Source of the DNA: Janthinobacterium tructae
GTDB taxonomy: Bacteria; Pseudomonadota; Gammaproteobacteria; Burkholderiales; Burkholderiaceae_D
Direction: 5' to 3'
Length of the DNA: 64,000 nt
NCBI RefSeq assembly: GCF_006517255.1
Contig: NZ_CP041185.1
Span: forward strand, 3,286,001-3,350,000
Positions 1-7,730 of this stretch are shown piece by piece; the first letter of the stretch is position 1, and each line of letters starts with the position of its first letter. A program made the position numbers and the translations under genes. The notes beneath the pieces were generated by a model that ran no database searches, was not told where the DNA came from, and saw nothing but the letters and a program-made list of their open reading frames with translations.

Positions 1-17
1 ATGTATGCGTGGGTCAT
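1..17 (-). CDS. pcaF: Start of 3-oxoadipyl-CoA thiolase gene (partial, runs off the window)
   Basis: Only the first codons are present on the minus strand. An ATG at 17 reads M-T-H-A-Y before the window edge, and a clean GGAGG ribosome-binding site lies seven to eight bases upstream at about 25-29. Beta-ketoadipate thiolases (PcaF, acetyl-CoA C-acyltransferases that split 3-oxoadipyl-CoA) typically begin with a short M-T-x-A-[YF] segment. The gene follows pcaI and pcaJ, which is the usual pathway order. The start codon and ribosome-binding site are visible; the identity is inferred from five residues plus context. Confidence 0.6.
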
Positions 18-51
18 GTTCTTTCCTCCAAGAAAGTGGTTTGATGTTGGA

Positions 52-693
52 TTAGCGGGCATCCGTCAGCGGCACGGCCGTCAACGCTTGCAGTTGCGCA
101 AAACTCAAGCCATCGGCCAGCTCGACGACGGTGGCGCCGTTTGGTCCCAGGTCGAGCACGGCCAGGTCGCTGTAGATGCGGCTGACGCAGGCGATGCCCG
201 TAAGCGGATAGCTGCAGGCCAGCACCAGCTTGCTTTCACCGGTCTTGGTCAGCAATTCCATCATGACCCAGGTCTTTTTCGCGCCGATGGCCAGGTCCAT
301 GGCCCCGCCCACGGCGGGAATGGCATCCGGCGCGCCCGTGTGCCAGTTGGCCAGGTCGCCCGTGGCAGAGACTTGAAACGCACCCAGCACGCAGATGTCC
401 AGGTGGCCGCCGCGCATCATGGCGAAGCTGTCGGCATGGTGGAAATAGCTGCCGCCCGCCAGCAGCGTGACGGGCTGCTTGCCGGCATTGATCAGGTCGT
501 AGTCTTCCTCGCCCGGCGCCGGCGCGGGGCCCATGCCGATCACGCCGTTTTCGCTGTGCAGGATGATCTCCGCGCCGGCCGGCAAGTGATTCGCCACCAG
601 GGTCGGCAAGCCGATGCCCAGGTTCACGACACTGCCTTCATGGATGTCGGCCGCCACCCTGGCCGCCATTTGATCTCGATTCCATTTATTCAC
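52..693 (-). CDS. pcaJ: 3-oxoadipate CoA-transferase, beta subunit
   Basis: This is subunit B of the heterodimeric class I CoA-transferase that moves CoA from succinyl-CoA to 3-oxoadipate in the protocatechuate branch of aromatic degradation. The 213-residue protein has the family's SENG motif at about residues 47-50, whose glutamate carries the CoA thioester, followed by GVIGMGPAP. I chose the GTG start at 693 because a GAGGAG ribosome-binding site precedes it and it lies ten bases after the pcaI stop. A longer open frame overlaps pcaI and has no such signal. A succinyl-CoA:acetoacetate transferase (ScoB) is the main alternative, but the PcaR-like neighbour and the pcaF start favour pcaJ. 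Confidence 0.88.
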   Translation of the reverse strand: MNKWNRDQMAARVAADIHEGSVVNLGIGLPTLVANHLPAGAEIILHSENGVIGMGPAPAPGEEDYDLINAGKQPVTLLAGGSYFHHADSFAMMRGGHLDICVLGAFQVSATGDLANWHTGAPDAIPAVGGAMDLAIGAKKTWVMMELLTKTGESKLVLACSYPLTGIACVSRIYSDLAVLDLGPNGATVVELADGLSFAQLQALTAVPLTDAR

Positions 694-703
694 TTGATAC
701 TCC

Positions 704-1402
704 TCAGGCAGCTTTAAAGCCGGCGGGGCCGGTGGCCGTGCGCGGCACTTGCACGATGCGCTGCACGAACAGGCCCGGCGTGATGACGTGTTCGGGGTCG
801 ATGCTGCCCAAGTCAAGCACCTCGTGCACGGAAGCAATGCTGACCTTCGCGGCCATGGCCATGATGGGGCCGAAGTTGCGCGCCGTCTTGCGGTAAGTCA
901 GGTTGCCCCAGCGGTCGCCCTGCTCCGCCTTGATCAGGGCGAAATCGGCGTGGATGGGCGACTCGAACACATACATGCGGCCATCGATCTCGCGCGTTTC
1001 CTTGCCCTTGGCCAGGTCCGTGCCATAGCCGGTGGGCGTGAAAAAGCCGCCGATGCCGGCGCCGGCGGCGCGGATGCGCTCGGCCAGGTTGCCCTGCGGC
1101 ACCAATTCGAGCTCCAGCTTGCCGGCGCGGTACAGCGCGTCGAAGACGTGGGAATCGGCCTGGCGCGGAAACGAGCAGATGATCTTGCGCACTTGCCCAT
1201 TTTTCAGCAGGGCGGCCAGGCCCGTATCGCCATTACCCGCATTGTTGTTGACGATGACGAGGTCGCGCGCGCCCTGGGCGATCAAGCCGTCGATCAGCTC
1301 GGCCGGCTGGCCCGCGCCGCCGAAGCCGCCAATCATGACGGTGGCGCCATCGTGGATATCGGCCAGCGCATCAAGCACGCTGGAACGCAGTTTGTCGATC
1401 AT
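704..1402 (-). CDS. pcaI: 3-oxoadipate CoA-transferase, alpha subunit
   Basis: This is subunit A of the 3-oxoadipate:succinyl-CoA transferase, 232 residues. The class I CoA-transferase glycine loop GGFGGAGQP lies at about residues 25-33, and the alpha-subunit motif GFFTPTGYGT is present later. The ATG at 1402 follows a strong GGAGGAG ribosome-binding site, so the upstream in-frame ATG at 1429 is rejected. It is the first gene of the minus-strand operon pcaI-pcaJ-pcaF and is separated from the divergent IclR-family regulator by 166 bp, which should hold the shared control region. Confidence 0.88.
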   Translation of the reverse strand: MIDKLRSSVLDALADIHDGATVMIGGFGGAGQPAELIDGLIAQGARDLVIVNNNAGNGDTGLAALLKNGQVRKIICSFPRQADSHVFDALYRAGKLELELVPQGNLAERIRAAGAGIGGFFTPTGYGTDLAKGKETREIDGRMYVFESPIHADFALIKAEQGDRWGNLTYRKTARNFGPIMAMAAKVSIASVHEVLDLGSIDPEHVITPGLFVQRIVQVPRTATGPAGFKAA

Positions 1403-1568
1403 TGCCTGTCTCCTCCAAATCAAACCCACAGTTCATTTGTTCGTATTGCGAACATATATTCGCATTTAGAACTTATTCATGAGAATATGCCTGTTCGGCG
1501 CGCTTGTCAATTTGCCGTTTTCGCCAGTGCCATGGCTATAATTGCCACCTTGACCCATTGGAATTGCC
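1403..1568. promoter_or_regulatory. Divergent pca control region
   Basis: This 166-bp gap separates the divergently transcribed pcaIJF operon and its IclR-type regulator. It is locally AT-rich around 1433-1490 (TTCGTATTGCGAACATATATTC), in contrast to the GC-rich genes. The imperfect dyad TTCGTATTGCGAA at 1438-1450 is a possible operator half, but I cannot confirm it. By analogy with PcaR/PcaU regulators, a site here would serve both activation of pcaI and autoregulation. Confidence 0.45.
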
Positions 1569-2396
1569 ATGACCGCACCCCGCAGCACGCCCCTTTCAGC
1601 CGAAGACACCCTTGACGCCGACGGCGCGCCGCGTCCTGGCGACAGCTATGTGCAATCGTTCGCGCGCGGCCTGGCCGTGCTGCGCAGCTTTGGCGCAGAG
1701 GCGCCGCAACAGACCCTGAGCGAAGTGGCGGAACGCGCGCAGCTGACGCGCGCAGGCGCGCGGCGCATCCTGCTCACCTTGCTGCATCTCGGTTATGTGG
1801 AAGCGGACGGGCGGCTGTTCCGTTTGACGCCCAAGGTGCTCGACCTCGGTTATGCCTATCTGTCGTCCTTGCCCGTGTGGACGCAGGCGCAGCCGCTGCT
1901 GGAAGAATTGATGCAGACCTTGCGCCAGTCATGCTCGGCCACCGTGCTCGACGGCGACGACATCGTCTACGTCGTGCGCCTGTCCGCGCACCGCACCATG
2001 TCGATCAACCTGGGCATCGGCAGCCGCCTGCCCGCCTACTGCACCTCGATGGGACGTGTCTTGCTGTCGGGCCTGGCGCCCGAGGTGCTGCGCCAACGGC
2101 TGTCGGCAATGGCGCTGCTGAAAGTCACGCCGGCAACCAAGGTCGATATCGAGGTCTTGATGGAAGAGATTGCGCAAGTGCGGCGCCAGGGCTGGTGCCT
2201 GGTGCAGGAAGAGCTGGAACAGGGCTTGATCGCCCTGGCCGCACCCGTGTTCGACCGGGCCGGCAAGGTGGTGGCGGCGATCAATGTCAGCGGCCAGACG
2301 GCAGGGCCGTCCGTGGCGCATTTGCTGGAACACAGCTTGCCGAAACTGCTCGATACGGCCAGCCGGGTCAGCGCCCTGGTGCGGGTGCAGCAGTGA
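1569..2396 (+). CDS. IclR-family transcriptional regulator, PcaR/PobR type
   Basis: This 275-residue regulator has an N-terminal winged helix-turn-helix at about residues 48-77 (QTLSEVAERAQLTRAGARR). An IclR effector-binding domain follows (TSMGRVLL, LEQGLIALAAPVFD, AINVSGQ). PcaR, PcaU and PobR proteins of this branch sense beta-ketoadipate or protocatechuate and switch on catabolic genes. Its position, divergent from pcaIJF, fits PcaR, although PobR-like proteins look alike. The ATG at 1569 lacks a strong ribosome-binding site. The stop codon directly abuts the stop of the convergent ChaN-like gene, with no terminator between them. Confidence 0.85.
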   Translation: MTAPRSTPLSAEDTLDADGAPRPGDSYVQSFARGLAVLRSFGAEAPQQTLSEVAERAQLTRAGARRILLTLLHLGYVEADGRLFRLTPKVLDLGYAYLSSLPVWTQAQPLLEELMQTLRQSCSATVLDGDDIVYVVRLSAHRTMSINLGIGSRLPAYCTSMGRVLLSGLAPEVLRQRLSAMALLKVTPATKVDIEVLMEEIAQVRRQGWCLVQEELEQGLIALAAPVFDRAGKVVAAINVSGQTAGPSVAHLLEHSLPKLLDTASRVSALVRVQQ

Positions 2397-3254
2397 TTAT
2401 TTTTTAAACTTCGCGCACGGGTCCGGGCGCGGCTGCGCCGGCATCGTTTGCGTCAAGTCGAACGTGCCCTTGTAGCCGCTGCCGCCCTGCTCCAGGTAGC
2501 CGATGCTGCGCACGTTCAGTTGCGGGTCAGCCAGCTTCAGCCAGCGGGGCACGCCGATATCCTTGCGCACATGGTCATTGCCGGCGATCAGCACCACGTC
2601 GCGCGGCGCCTGGTCACGGATCAGCTTGGCCATCCAGATATCGCGCGCCACCTGGGCGTTGACGACACCCTTGATCATCATCTCAGGCAGCATATTGCAG
2701 CGGGCCGCCTGGACTTCCTTCTGTTGCCCTTCCAAAATATCGGCCGGCACGGGTGCGGCCAGGTAAGTGGCCACCATGGCGGGCGGCATGGCCCATTGGA
2801 TGCCGTCGCGCACGATGCGCGAAGCATCGGCCGGCGACAGATTGCCGGCGACCAGGGTCAATTGATAGCTGATGACCAGGTCCAGCACGGGCCGGTACAA
2901 GCTCCAGTCCCAGCGCGGCTGTTCCATCACGCGGATGATGCAATCGGGGTCGGCGCAATCGCGCGCGGCGCGCGTCAGCAAGGCCTGGTTTTCGCGGTCG
3001 AACTGTTCCATGACAATCACGGGACGCCAGCCAGCCGCCAGGCGGCGCTGCAATTCGGCGACGCGCAGGCGCTGGCCTTGCGCATTGTCATGCACTTCCC
3101 CCAGCAGCAGCACTTGCGGATTGGGCAAGGTGTCGGCCGCGGGTGCGGGCGCGGGCGGGGCTTCCTTCTTCAGCAAGCTGCCGCAGGCGGCCAGCGCCAG
3201 CATGCTGCACAGCAGGGCAGCGCGCGCGCCGGCGCGGAAAATCACGGTTGTCAT
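2397..3254 (-). CDS. ChaN family lipoprotein (DUF399)
   Basis: This is a predicted outer-membrane or periplasmic lipoprotein of about 285 residues. A signal peptide is followed by a lipobox LAAC with lipidated cysteine at residue 24, then a Pro/Ala-rich linker. The ChaN domain begins with VLLLGEVHDN, and later come VIVMEQFDR and a LIAGNDHVRKDIGVP segment near the C-terminus. ChaN proteins bind haem and are linked to iron uptake in Campylobacter. I chose the ATG at 3254 rather than 3269 because it places the signal peptide n-region normally. It is monocistronic and convergent with the IclR gene. Confidence 0.8.
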   Translation of the reverse strand: MTTVIFRAGARAALLCSMLALAACGSLLKKEAPPAPAPAADTLPNPQVLLLGEVHDNAQGQRLRVAELQRRLAAGWRPVIVMEQFDRENQALLTRAARDCADPDCIIRVMEQPRWDWSLYRPVLDLVISYQLTLVAGNLSPADASRIVRDGIQWAMPPAMVATYLAAPVPADILEGQQKEVQAARCNMLPEMMIKGVVNAQVARDIWMAKLIRDQAPRDVVLIAGNDHVRKDIGVPRWLKLADPQLNVRSIGYLEQGGSGYKGTFDLTQTMPAQPRPDPCAKFKK

Positions 3255-3296
3255 GTAAGCGGTATCCAAAGTGGCGATGCGCCAGATTGTACCGTC

Positions 3297-3728
3297 TCAG
3301 GCCGGCGCGGGTAGCTTGCGGCGCTCCAGCACTTCAAACAGAAGCATGCCCGCCAGCATCGCACCGGTAAAGATCCAGGCCTTCGGCTGGCCCGCCAGCA
3401 GGGAGACGAGGGCGGGACCGGGACAGAAACCGGCAATGCCCCAGCCTGCGCCAAAGGCCAGGCTGCCCAGCAGCAAGCGCCGGTCGATGCGGCGCGACGC
3501 CGGCAATTGCATGGGCTCGCCCAGCAGCGCCGTGCTGCGCCGGCGCGCCAGCCAGAAGGCAGGCATGGCCACGGCGATGGCGCCGCCCATCACCAGCGCC
3601 AGGGACGGATCCCAGGCGCCGGCCAGGTCGAGGAAACCGAGCACCTTGGCCGGGTTGCTCATGCCGGAGACGATCAGGCCCAGGCCAAAGACGAGGCCGC
3701 TCAACAGGGAAAGGAGTAGCTTGCTCAT
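3297..3728 (-). CDS. YeeE/YedE-type permease subunit (DUF6691-like, PmpB-like)
   Basis: This small integral membrane protein of 143 residues has about four hydrophobic segments and the motif [13 protein letters not shown], with a single conserved cysteine at about residue 102. It is one half of a split YeeE/YedE transporter. Family members carry thiosulfate, and split pairs called PmpA/PmpB are linked to persulfide or sulfur-compound permeation. Its ATG overlaps the stop of the upstream partner by four bases (ATGA), a sign of translational coupling and 1:1 synthesis. Family membership is seen in the sequence; the substrate is inferred from the sulfur-sensor neighbour. Confidence 0.8.
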   Translation of the reverse strand: MSKLLLSLLSGLVFGLGLIVSGMSNPAKVLGFLDLAGAWDPSLALVMGGAIAVAMPAFWLARRRSTALLGEPMQLPASRRIDRRLLLGSLAFGAGWGIAGFCPGPALVSLLAGQPKAWIFTGAMLAGMLLFEVLERRKLPAPA

Positions 3729-4150
3729 AGGTGGCGCAACAAATAGACGGTGAGGAAACCGGCCGCCATGAAGGCCATGGTGGCCGCCAGCGAACGCGGT
3801 GACAGGCGCGACAGGCCGCACACGCCGTGACCGCTGGTGCAGCCGGCGCCATAGCGCACGCCCACGCCCACCAGCAAGCCCGCCACGGTCAGGGCCAACG
3901 TGCCCGCCTCGATCTGCACGGGCGGCAAGGTTTGCCACAACTGCCACAGCAGGGGCGTGCCGATCAGCCCGGCAAGAAAGGCGATGCGCCAGCCCAGGTC
4001 ACCCTGGCGCGGGCGCAGCAAGCCGCCGAGAATGCCGCTGATGCCGGCGATACGCCCATTGAACAGGATCAATAGCGCAGCCGCCAGGCCGATCAGCATG
4101 CCGCCGGCCAGCGAAGCCCACGGCGTGAAGTGCTGCCAAGCAATAGTCAT
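3725..4150 (-). CDS. YeeE/YedE-type permease subunit (PmpA-like)
   Basis: This membrane protein of 141 residues has the YeeE/YedE signature [13 protein letters not shown] (cysteines at about 104 and 111) and a glycine-rich first helix pair ([21 protein letters not shown]). In the YeeE fold these cysteines line the path along which thiosulfate-like sulfur species are relayed. The gene sits eight bases after the ArsR regulator and overlaps the second subunit by four bases, so the three form one operon. The start at 4150 (MTIAW) is the only one giving a full first helix. Substrate could be sulfide, persulfide, sulfite or thiosulfate. Confidence 0.82.
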   Translation of the reverse strand: MTIAWQHFTPWASLAGGMLIGLAAALLILFNGRIAGISGILGGLLRPRQGDLGWRIAFLAGLIGTPLLWQLWQTLPPVQIEAGTLALTVAGLLVGVGVRYGAGCTSGHGVCGLSRLSPRSLAATMAFMAAGFLTVYLLRHL

Positions 4151-4158
4151 GGTCGGCC

Positions 4159-4512
4159 TCAGTCCGCTTCGTCGTTGAATGGCAGACGCGGCGCGCAGAA
4201 CTGCGCGTACAGCACTTGCAGCACGGCCAGCACGGGCGCGCTGGCGACGCGATAATAAATCTGCTTGCCATCGCGCCGCGTGGCCACCAGCATCTCTTCG
4301 CGCAGCACGCCCAGCTGCTGCGACAGCGTCGGCTGGCCGATGCCCACTTTTTGTTCGAGGTCGCTGACGCAATGTTCGCCCTGCGATAGCTGGCACAGCA
4401 GCATCAAACGGTCGGCATTGCCCATGGCCTTGAGCAGCGAGCTGGCCTTATAGGCCGAGCCACGCATGGCGTCGAGGTTGTATTCGGCGTGTTGTGTTGC
4501 AACTGTCTCCAT
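4159..4512 (-). CDS. ArsR-family repressor, BigR/SqrR-like persulfide sensor
   Basis: This 117-residue winged-helix repressor carries the ArsR recognition helix [13 protein letters not shown] and the wing [11 protein letters not shown]. Cysteines at about residues 40 (helix 2, LMLLCQLS) and 106 (C-terminal helix, QFCAP) match the two-cysteine layout of BigR and SqrR. In those proteins a tetrasulfide bridge forms on exposure to sulfide-derived persulfides and releases DNA. A third cysteine at 48 is extra. The classic metal-binding ELCVCDL motif is absent. A GGGAGG ribosome-binding site precedes the ATG at 4512. It heads the operon with both YeeE-type permease halves. Confidence 0.83.
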   Translation of the reverse strand: METVATQHAEYNLDAMRGSAYKASSLLKAMGNADRLMLLCQLSQGEHCVSDLEQKVGIGQPTLSQQLGVLREEMLVATRRDGKQIYYRVASAPVLAVLQVLYAQFCAPRLPFNDEAD

Positions 4513-4552
4513 CTTGCCCTCCCACAGGCGGTCATATTCATCATCATGCGAT

Positions 4553-4580
4553 AAACAATATACTAATCAATATATTGTTT
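4553..4580. promoter_or_regulatory. Candidate operator of the BigR-like repressor
   Basis: A perfect inverted repeat has arms AAACAATATA (4553-4562) and TATATTGTTT (4571-4580) around an 8-bp spacer. It ends 40 bp upstream of the repressor start codon, where an ArsR-family dimer would block transcription. Size, AT-richness and position fit an ArsR-type operator; binding is inferred. Confidence 0.65.
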
Positions 4581-4623
4581 TCCTGCTGGCGATTCGCACA
4601 AAAAAACAACAGTATTTTTCAGC

Positions 4624-4672
4624 GATAGCGTGCTCATGCAAAGTGTGAGGCAGCGATAGCCAGCACGCTATC
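4624..4672. repeat. 11-bp perfect inverted repeat
   Basis: Arms GATAGCGTGCT (4624-4634) and AGCACGCTATC (4662-4672) are perfectly complementary across a 27-base gap. The left arm and the gap also share the direct repeat CAGCGATAGC. No T-run follows on either strand, so an intrinsic terminator is unlikely; a regulator site or a structured leader is possible. Confidence 0.6.
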
Positions 4673-4843
4673 AAAATGATAAATATTCGTAATTTAAAGC
4701 AAATATGCGTAGCAAAATTGCCACGACTTGTGCTGTAATAAGACCTCATCATAAAAATTGTGATACGCCCCCGCACAGGCGCATTATCCGTCCAGGCGCA
4801 GGCCGGTTTCGGCCACGCCGCACGGTGAACCAGGGAGTCAACG

Positions 4844-5230
4844 ATGAAGATTTTTCAGCCGCTATGCGTGGCCGTGCTGGTGCTGTCGGCGTATGCCGGC
4901 AATGTGGCCGCCAGCGCGCCTGCCGTGAGCGACGACAGTCTCGCTTTCAGCAACATGACGGACAATCCCGCCTGGGAAACGCCGGACTTGCCGTATGCTC
5001 GCCTGCTGACGCAGCACACGACGCTCAATGCGACCCCGCGCTGGCTCAACGCCGGTACGCGCCAAAGCGCACTGGCGCCCCCCACCACCGCCGCCACCAC
5101 TCCTGCCGTACAACAGCCGAACGTGCCGCCGCCCGTGCCCGAAGCGAGCATGGTCTCGATGCTGCTGGTAGGACTGGGTTTGCTGGCCTTGAGCATGCAC
5201 GGTGAAAAACAGGAAAAATTCGATGGCTGA
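4844..5230 (+). CDS. Secreted protein with PEP-CTERM-like sorting tail
   Basis: This 128-residue protein has an N-terminal signal peptide (cleavage near residue 25, VAASA), a Thr/Ala/Pro-rich middle with no recognisable domain, and a C-terminal tail VPEASMVSM followed by a hydrophobic helix (about 102-118) and a short charged end. This three-part tail matches the PEP-CTERM signal processed by exosortase EpsH/XrtA, except that the motif reads PEA rather than PEP and the last residues (HGEKQEKFDG) are less arginine-rich than usual. A GGGAG ribosome-binding site precedes the ATG. It is monocistronic, with a terminator 30 bp downstream. The function of the mature part is unknown. Confidence 0.65.
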   Translation: MKIFQPLCVAVLVLSAYAGNVAASAPAVSDDSLAFSNMTDNPAWETPDLPYARLLTQHTTLNATPRWLNAGTRQSALAPPTTAATTPAVQQPNVPPPVPEASMVSMLLVGLGLLALSMHGEKQEKFDG

Positions 5231-5260
5231 GCCCATTCCGGCGGCCAATGCCCTTGCATT

Positions 5261-5292
5261 AAAAAAATTCCGCCTTGCGCGGAATTTTTTTT
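5261..5292. terminator. Bidirectional intrinsic terminator
   Basis: A-run and stem AAAAAAATTCCGC (5261-5273), a five-base loop, then GCGGAATTTTTTTT (from 5279). The hairpin is flanked by A-run and T-run, so it can end the plus-strand PEP-CTERM-like gene and the minus-strand small gene, whose stop codon lies in its right end. Confidence 0.85.
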
Positions 5293-5470
5293 ACTTGTCC
5301 AGCAAGCGGCACACCCTTTCGATATTGCCCACCGGAATACCCGACTTCAGGGCGCGCGCGATGCAGCCCGCCTTGTCCGGCCCCGAGGCGGACATGAGCA
5401 CGAAGGCCGTGCCCAGGGCGCTGACGGCGAGCAGCAGGATCAGCACGCCCTTGACGATATCCCAGTTCAT
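5291..5470 (-). CDS. Small single-pass membrane protein, 59 residues
   Basis: This short minus-strand gene encodes MNWDIVKGVL, then a hydrophobic segment (about residues 7-27, ILLLAVSALGTAFVLM) and a small soluble tail with two cysteines (GCIARALKSG, ERVCRLLDK). It fits a conserved-hypothetical inner-membrane peptide, but I recognise no family. It begins 20 bp after the DUF1697 gene stop on the same strand and ends in the shared terminator, which supports real expression. The ribosome-binding site for the ATG at 5470 is weak, so translation may depend on coupling to the upstream gene. Confidence 0.5.
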   Translation of the reverse strand: MNWDIVKGVLILLLAVSALGTAFVLMSASGPDKAGCIARALKSGIPVGNIERVCRLLDK

Positions 5471-5489
5471 GGCGTCTCGATGGCCGGCA

Positions 5490-6077
5490 TCAGTGCTCCT
5501 TGGAAAATGAGGAGGTGGCTGCCGCCTCGGGCCCGTTCAGCAGCGCATGTAATTTTTGCATGGTGGCCCAGTTGCGCGAGGTGACGCCATCGCCCAGCAG
5601 TACACCCAGTGACGCCACCACCTTGCTGGCCAGCACGCCATCGGGACACCAGGCATACGCGGCCCATCGTCCCAGCGCCAGCGCTTCCGGCTGCCACGGC
5701 CGCTGCAACAGCGGCGCCAGGCGCTGCACGTCGGCCGGATTGTTCAGCACCAGGGTCAGCAGACGGGCCGCATCGGCCGCCGGCGCCAAGGTGTTTTGTT
5801 CGATCAGTTCGGCAAACTGGCCGGCCGACAGCACCGTCACCCGCGCCGCAACGCCCAGTTTCAGCACCAGCGCTTCCTCGATGCGGGCAGCGGCCTCGGC
5901 CGGTGCCGCCGCGCCCCCGTCATACACGACGTTGCCGCTGTTGAGTACTGTGCGTACCTGCGCAAAACCCAGGTCGCCCAGCAGCTTGCGCAGGTCGGCC
6001 ATGGCCACGCGCTTGGCGCGTCCCACATTGATCCCGCGCAAAAGCGCCACTTGCTGACTGTTTTCTGGCTGTGCCAT
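5490..6077 (-). CDS. DUF1697 domain-containing protein
   Basis: This 195-residue cytoplasmic protein has the DUF1697 hallmark N-terminus VALLRGINVG, then LGFAQVRTVLNSGNVVY and a C-terminal SRNWATMQKLHALL segment. Family members are common small bacterial proteins of unknown biochemical role. A GGAGAAG ribosome-binding site lies just before the ATG at 6077. It follows the histidine kinase gene on the same strand after 15 bp, so the two are probably co-transcribed; no functional link is known. Confidence 0.82.
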   Translation of the reverse strand: MAQPENSQQVALLRGINVGRAKRVAMADLRKLLGDLGFAQVRTVLNSGNVVYDGGAAAPAEAAARIEEALVLKLGVAARVTVLSAGQFAELIEQNTLAPAADAARLLTLVLNNPADVQRLAPLLQRPWQPEALALGRWAAYAWCPDGVLASKVVASLGVLLGDGVTSRNWATMQKLHALLNGPEAAATSSFSKEH

Positions 6078-6092
6078 GTCTCTTCTCCTTGC

Positions 6093-7658
6093 CTATGCCG
6101 GGCTGCTGGTACTGTCCGGCAACGGCGTCACCGTGGGCAGGCGCAGCAGGAATGTTGCGCCCTGTCCCAGCGTGCTGCTGACCGTGATGGTGCCGCCAAA
6201 CTGCTTGGCAATCAAGTTGAACACGATATTCAAGCCCAGGCCCGTGCCGCCCTGTCCCCGCCGCGTGGTGACAAACGGGTCAAACACGCGGTCGAGCATG
6301 TCGGGCGCGATACCACGGCCGTTATCGCGCACCTGCATGGCGATCCATTCGCCGTCGCGGCGCACGCCGATATGGATGTTGCCGGCCGTGTCCACATCGA
6401 AGGCGTGCTCGACACAGTTCAAGACCAGGTTGGTCAGCACCTGCGCCAGCGCACCCGGATAGCTGTCGAGCATGATGTCAGGCGGGCAATCGATATCGAT
6501 GCGGATGCGCGTCTTTTTCAGGGTCGGCTGCAGGCTCGAGATCACTTCCCCGATATAGTCGCGCAATTCGAACAAACGGCGCGCCTCACTAACCTGGTCG
6601 ACGGCGATCTGCTTGAAGCTGTGGATCAGGTGCGCGGCGCGATAGGCATTGTTCATGATCAGCCGTGCGCTCTCGCCGGCCGTTTCCAGGTAGCGCACGA
6701 TATCGGTTTTCTTCACGCTGCCGCCGGCCACCGCTGCGCTGATGTGATCGGTGGCTTCCTTCAGCACCGAGGCACTGGTCAGCGCGATGCCGACCGGCGT
6801 ATTGATTTCGTGTGCCACGCCGGCGACCAGGCTGCCCAGCGAAGCCAGGCGCTCCGACTGCAGCAACGATTCCTGCGCGCGGCGCAACTCGTCCATCGCC
6901 TGCGCCGTCTCCTGCTGCGAACGACGCGCCATATCTTCCGCCTCGCGGCTGCCCTCGATGATGGACTTGAGCTTGCGCTGCACGGCATTGAAGCCGCGGA
7001 TTACGTCGCCCAGTTCGTCGCGCCGGTTTTCCGGCAATTCTTCGACCTCGTCGCTGCCGCGCGTGGCCAGGTCGATCAAGCCGTCGCGCAACTGTTTCAA
7101 GGGGCCGAAGACGATGCGCAGGCTCAGCGCCAGGGCACCCACCAGGATGATGTCAAGCAGTAATACTTCCAGCACCTTGCGCCACACTTCGCCGCGCAGG
7201 GCCGCATCGATCTGCGCGCGGCTGAAATTGACGATGACTTTGCCGACGATCACCGGCTTGCCGCCCGAGGCCAGAGCCACGGCGTCGCGGAACACCAGCG
7301 GCGCCTCGACGGGCGTGCCGCCCATGGCCACGTCGGAGGTCAAAGGCACCAGGGTGCCGGCCGCGTCGCGCACTTCACCGGCAAACAGCCCCACGGAAGC
7401 GTCGTAGACGCGGATGCCGACCAGCTCCGGCGGCAGCATTTCGGCAGCGACAATGCTGTCGACCTTGGATTTGTCGAGATCCCACAGGGCCGAAGGCAAG
7501 CTGGTCTGCAAGCGCGTGAGCACGCCGCTGCGCAGGCGCGCGCTGCCCGATTCAAGTTCCTGGCTCAGTGTATATTGGGTATAGCTGCCAGAAATACCCA
7601 GCACCAGGGTGACGATCACGACAAAAAGCAAGGTCAGCCGGACTTGGATACTCACCAT
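6093..7658 (-). CDS. Membrane sensor histidine kinase
   Basis: This 521-residue kinase has an N-terminal transmembrane helix (about 8-28), a periplasmic sensor region of about 135 residues, a second helix (about 164-186), a HAMP linker, a coiled coil, and a kinase core. The phosphorylated histidine is H283 in VAHEINTPVGI, and the ATPase domain shows NLVLNCVEHAF (N box), DNGRGIAPD (G1) and GTGLGL (G2). The H-box with NTPVG places it near kinases whose H-box follows a SLGSLVAGVAHEIN segment. No response-regulator gene is adjacent, so its partner is elsewhere. The signal is unknown. Confidence 0.88.
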   Translation of the reverse strand: MVSIQVRLTLLFVVIVTLVLGISGSYTQYTLSQELESGSARLRSGVLTRLQTSLPSALWDLDKSKVDSIVAAEMLPPELVGIRVYDASVGLFAGEVRDAAGTLVPLTSDVAMGGTPVEAPLVFRDAVALASGGKPVIVGKVIVNFSRAQIDAALRGEVWRKVLEVLLLDIILVGALALSLRIVFGPLKQLRDGLIDLATRGSDEVEELPENRRDELGDVIRGFNAVQRKLKSIIEGSREAEDMARRSQQETAQAMDELRRAQESLLQSERLASLGSLVAGVAHEINTPVGIALTSASVLKEATDHISAAVAGGSVKKTDIVRYLETAGESARLIMNNAYRAAHLIHSFKQIAVDQVSEARRLFELRDYIGEVISSLQPTLKKTRIRIDIDCPPDIMLDSYPGALAQVLTNLVLNCVEHAFDVDTAGNIHIGVRRDGEWIAMQVRDNGRGIAPDMLDRVFDPFVTTRRGQGGTGLGLNIVFNLIAKQFGGTITVSSTLGQGATFLLRLPTVTPLPDSTSSPA

Positions 7659-7730
7659 CGATCAACACTCCCCGGGCCAGGCCAGCCGCCGGCCCGCGGC
7701 GCGGGCGCAGATACGTCAGCAATGCAACTG

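Larger units (their letters stand above)
4513..4843. other. Divergent AT-rich intergenic region with two inverted repeats
   Basis: No gene is visible in these 331 bases. The region is AT-rich and divides the minus-strand sulfur operon from the plus-strand PEP-CTERM-like gene. It holds the perfect 10-bp inverted repeat at 4553-4580, the 11-bp inverted repeat at 4624-4672 and a direct repeat of CAGCGATAGC (4620-4629 and 4651-4660). A GGGAG ribosome-binding site lies just before the ATG at 4844. Confidence 0.6.

Noticed and set aside
5796..7163. 455-residue open frame on the plus strand
   Set aside because: It is antisense to the histidine kinase and DUF1697 genes, has His/Gln/Arg-rich shadow composition and no recognisable motif.
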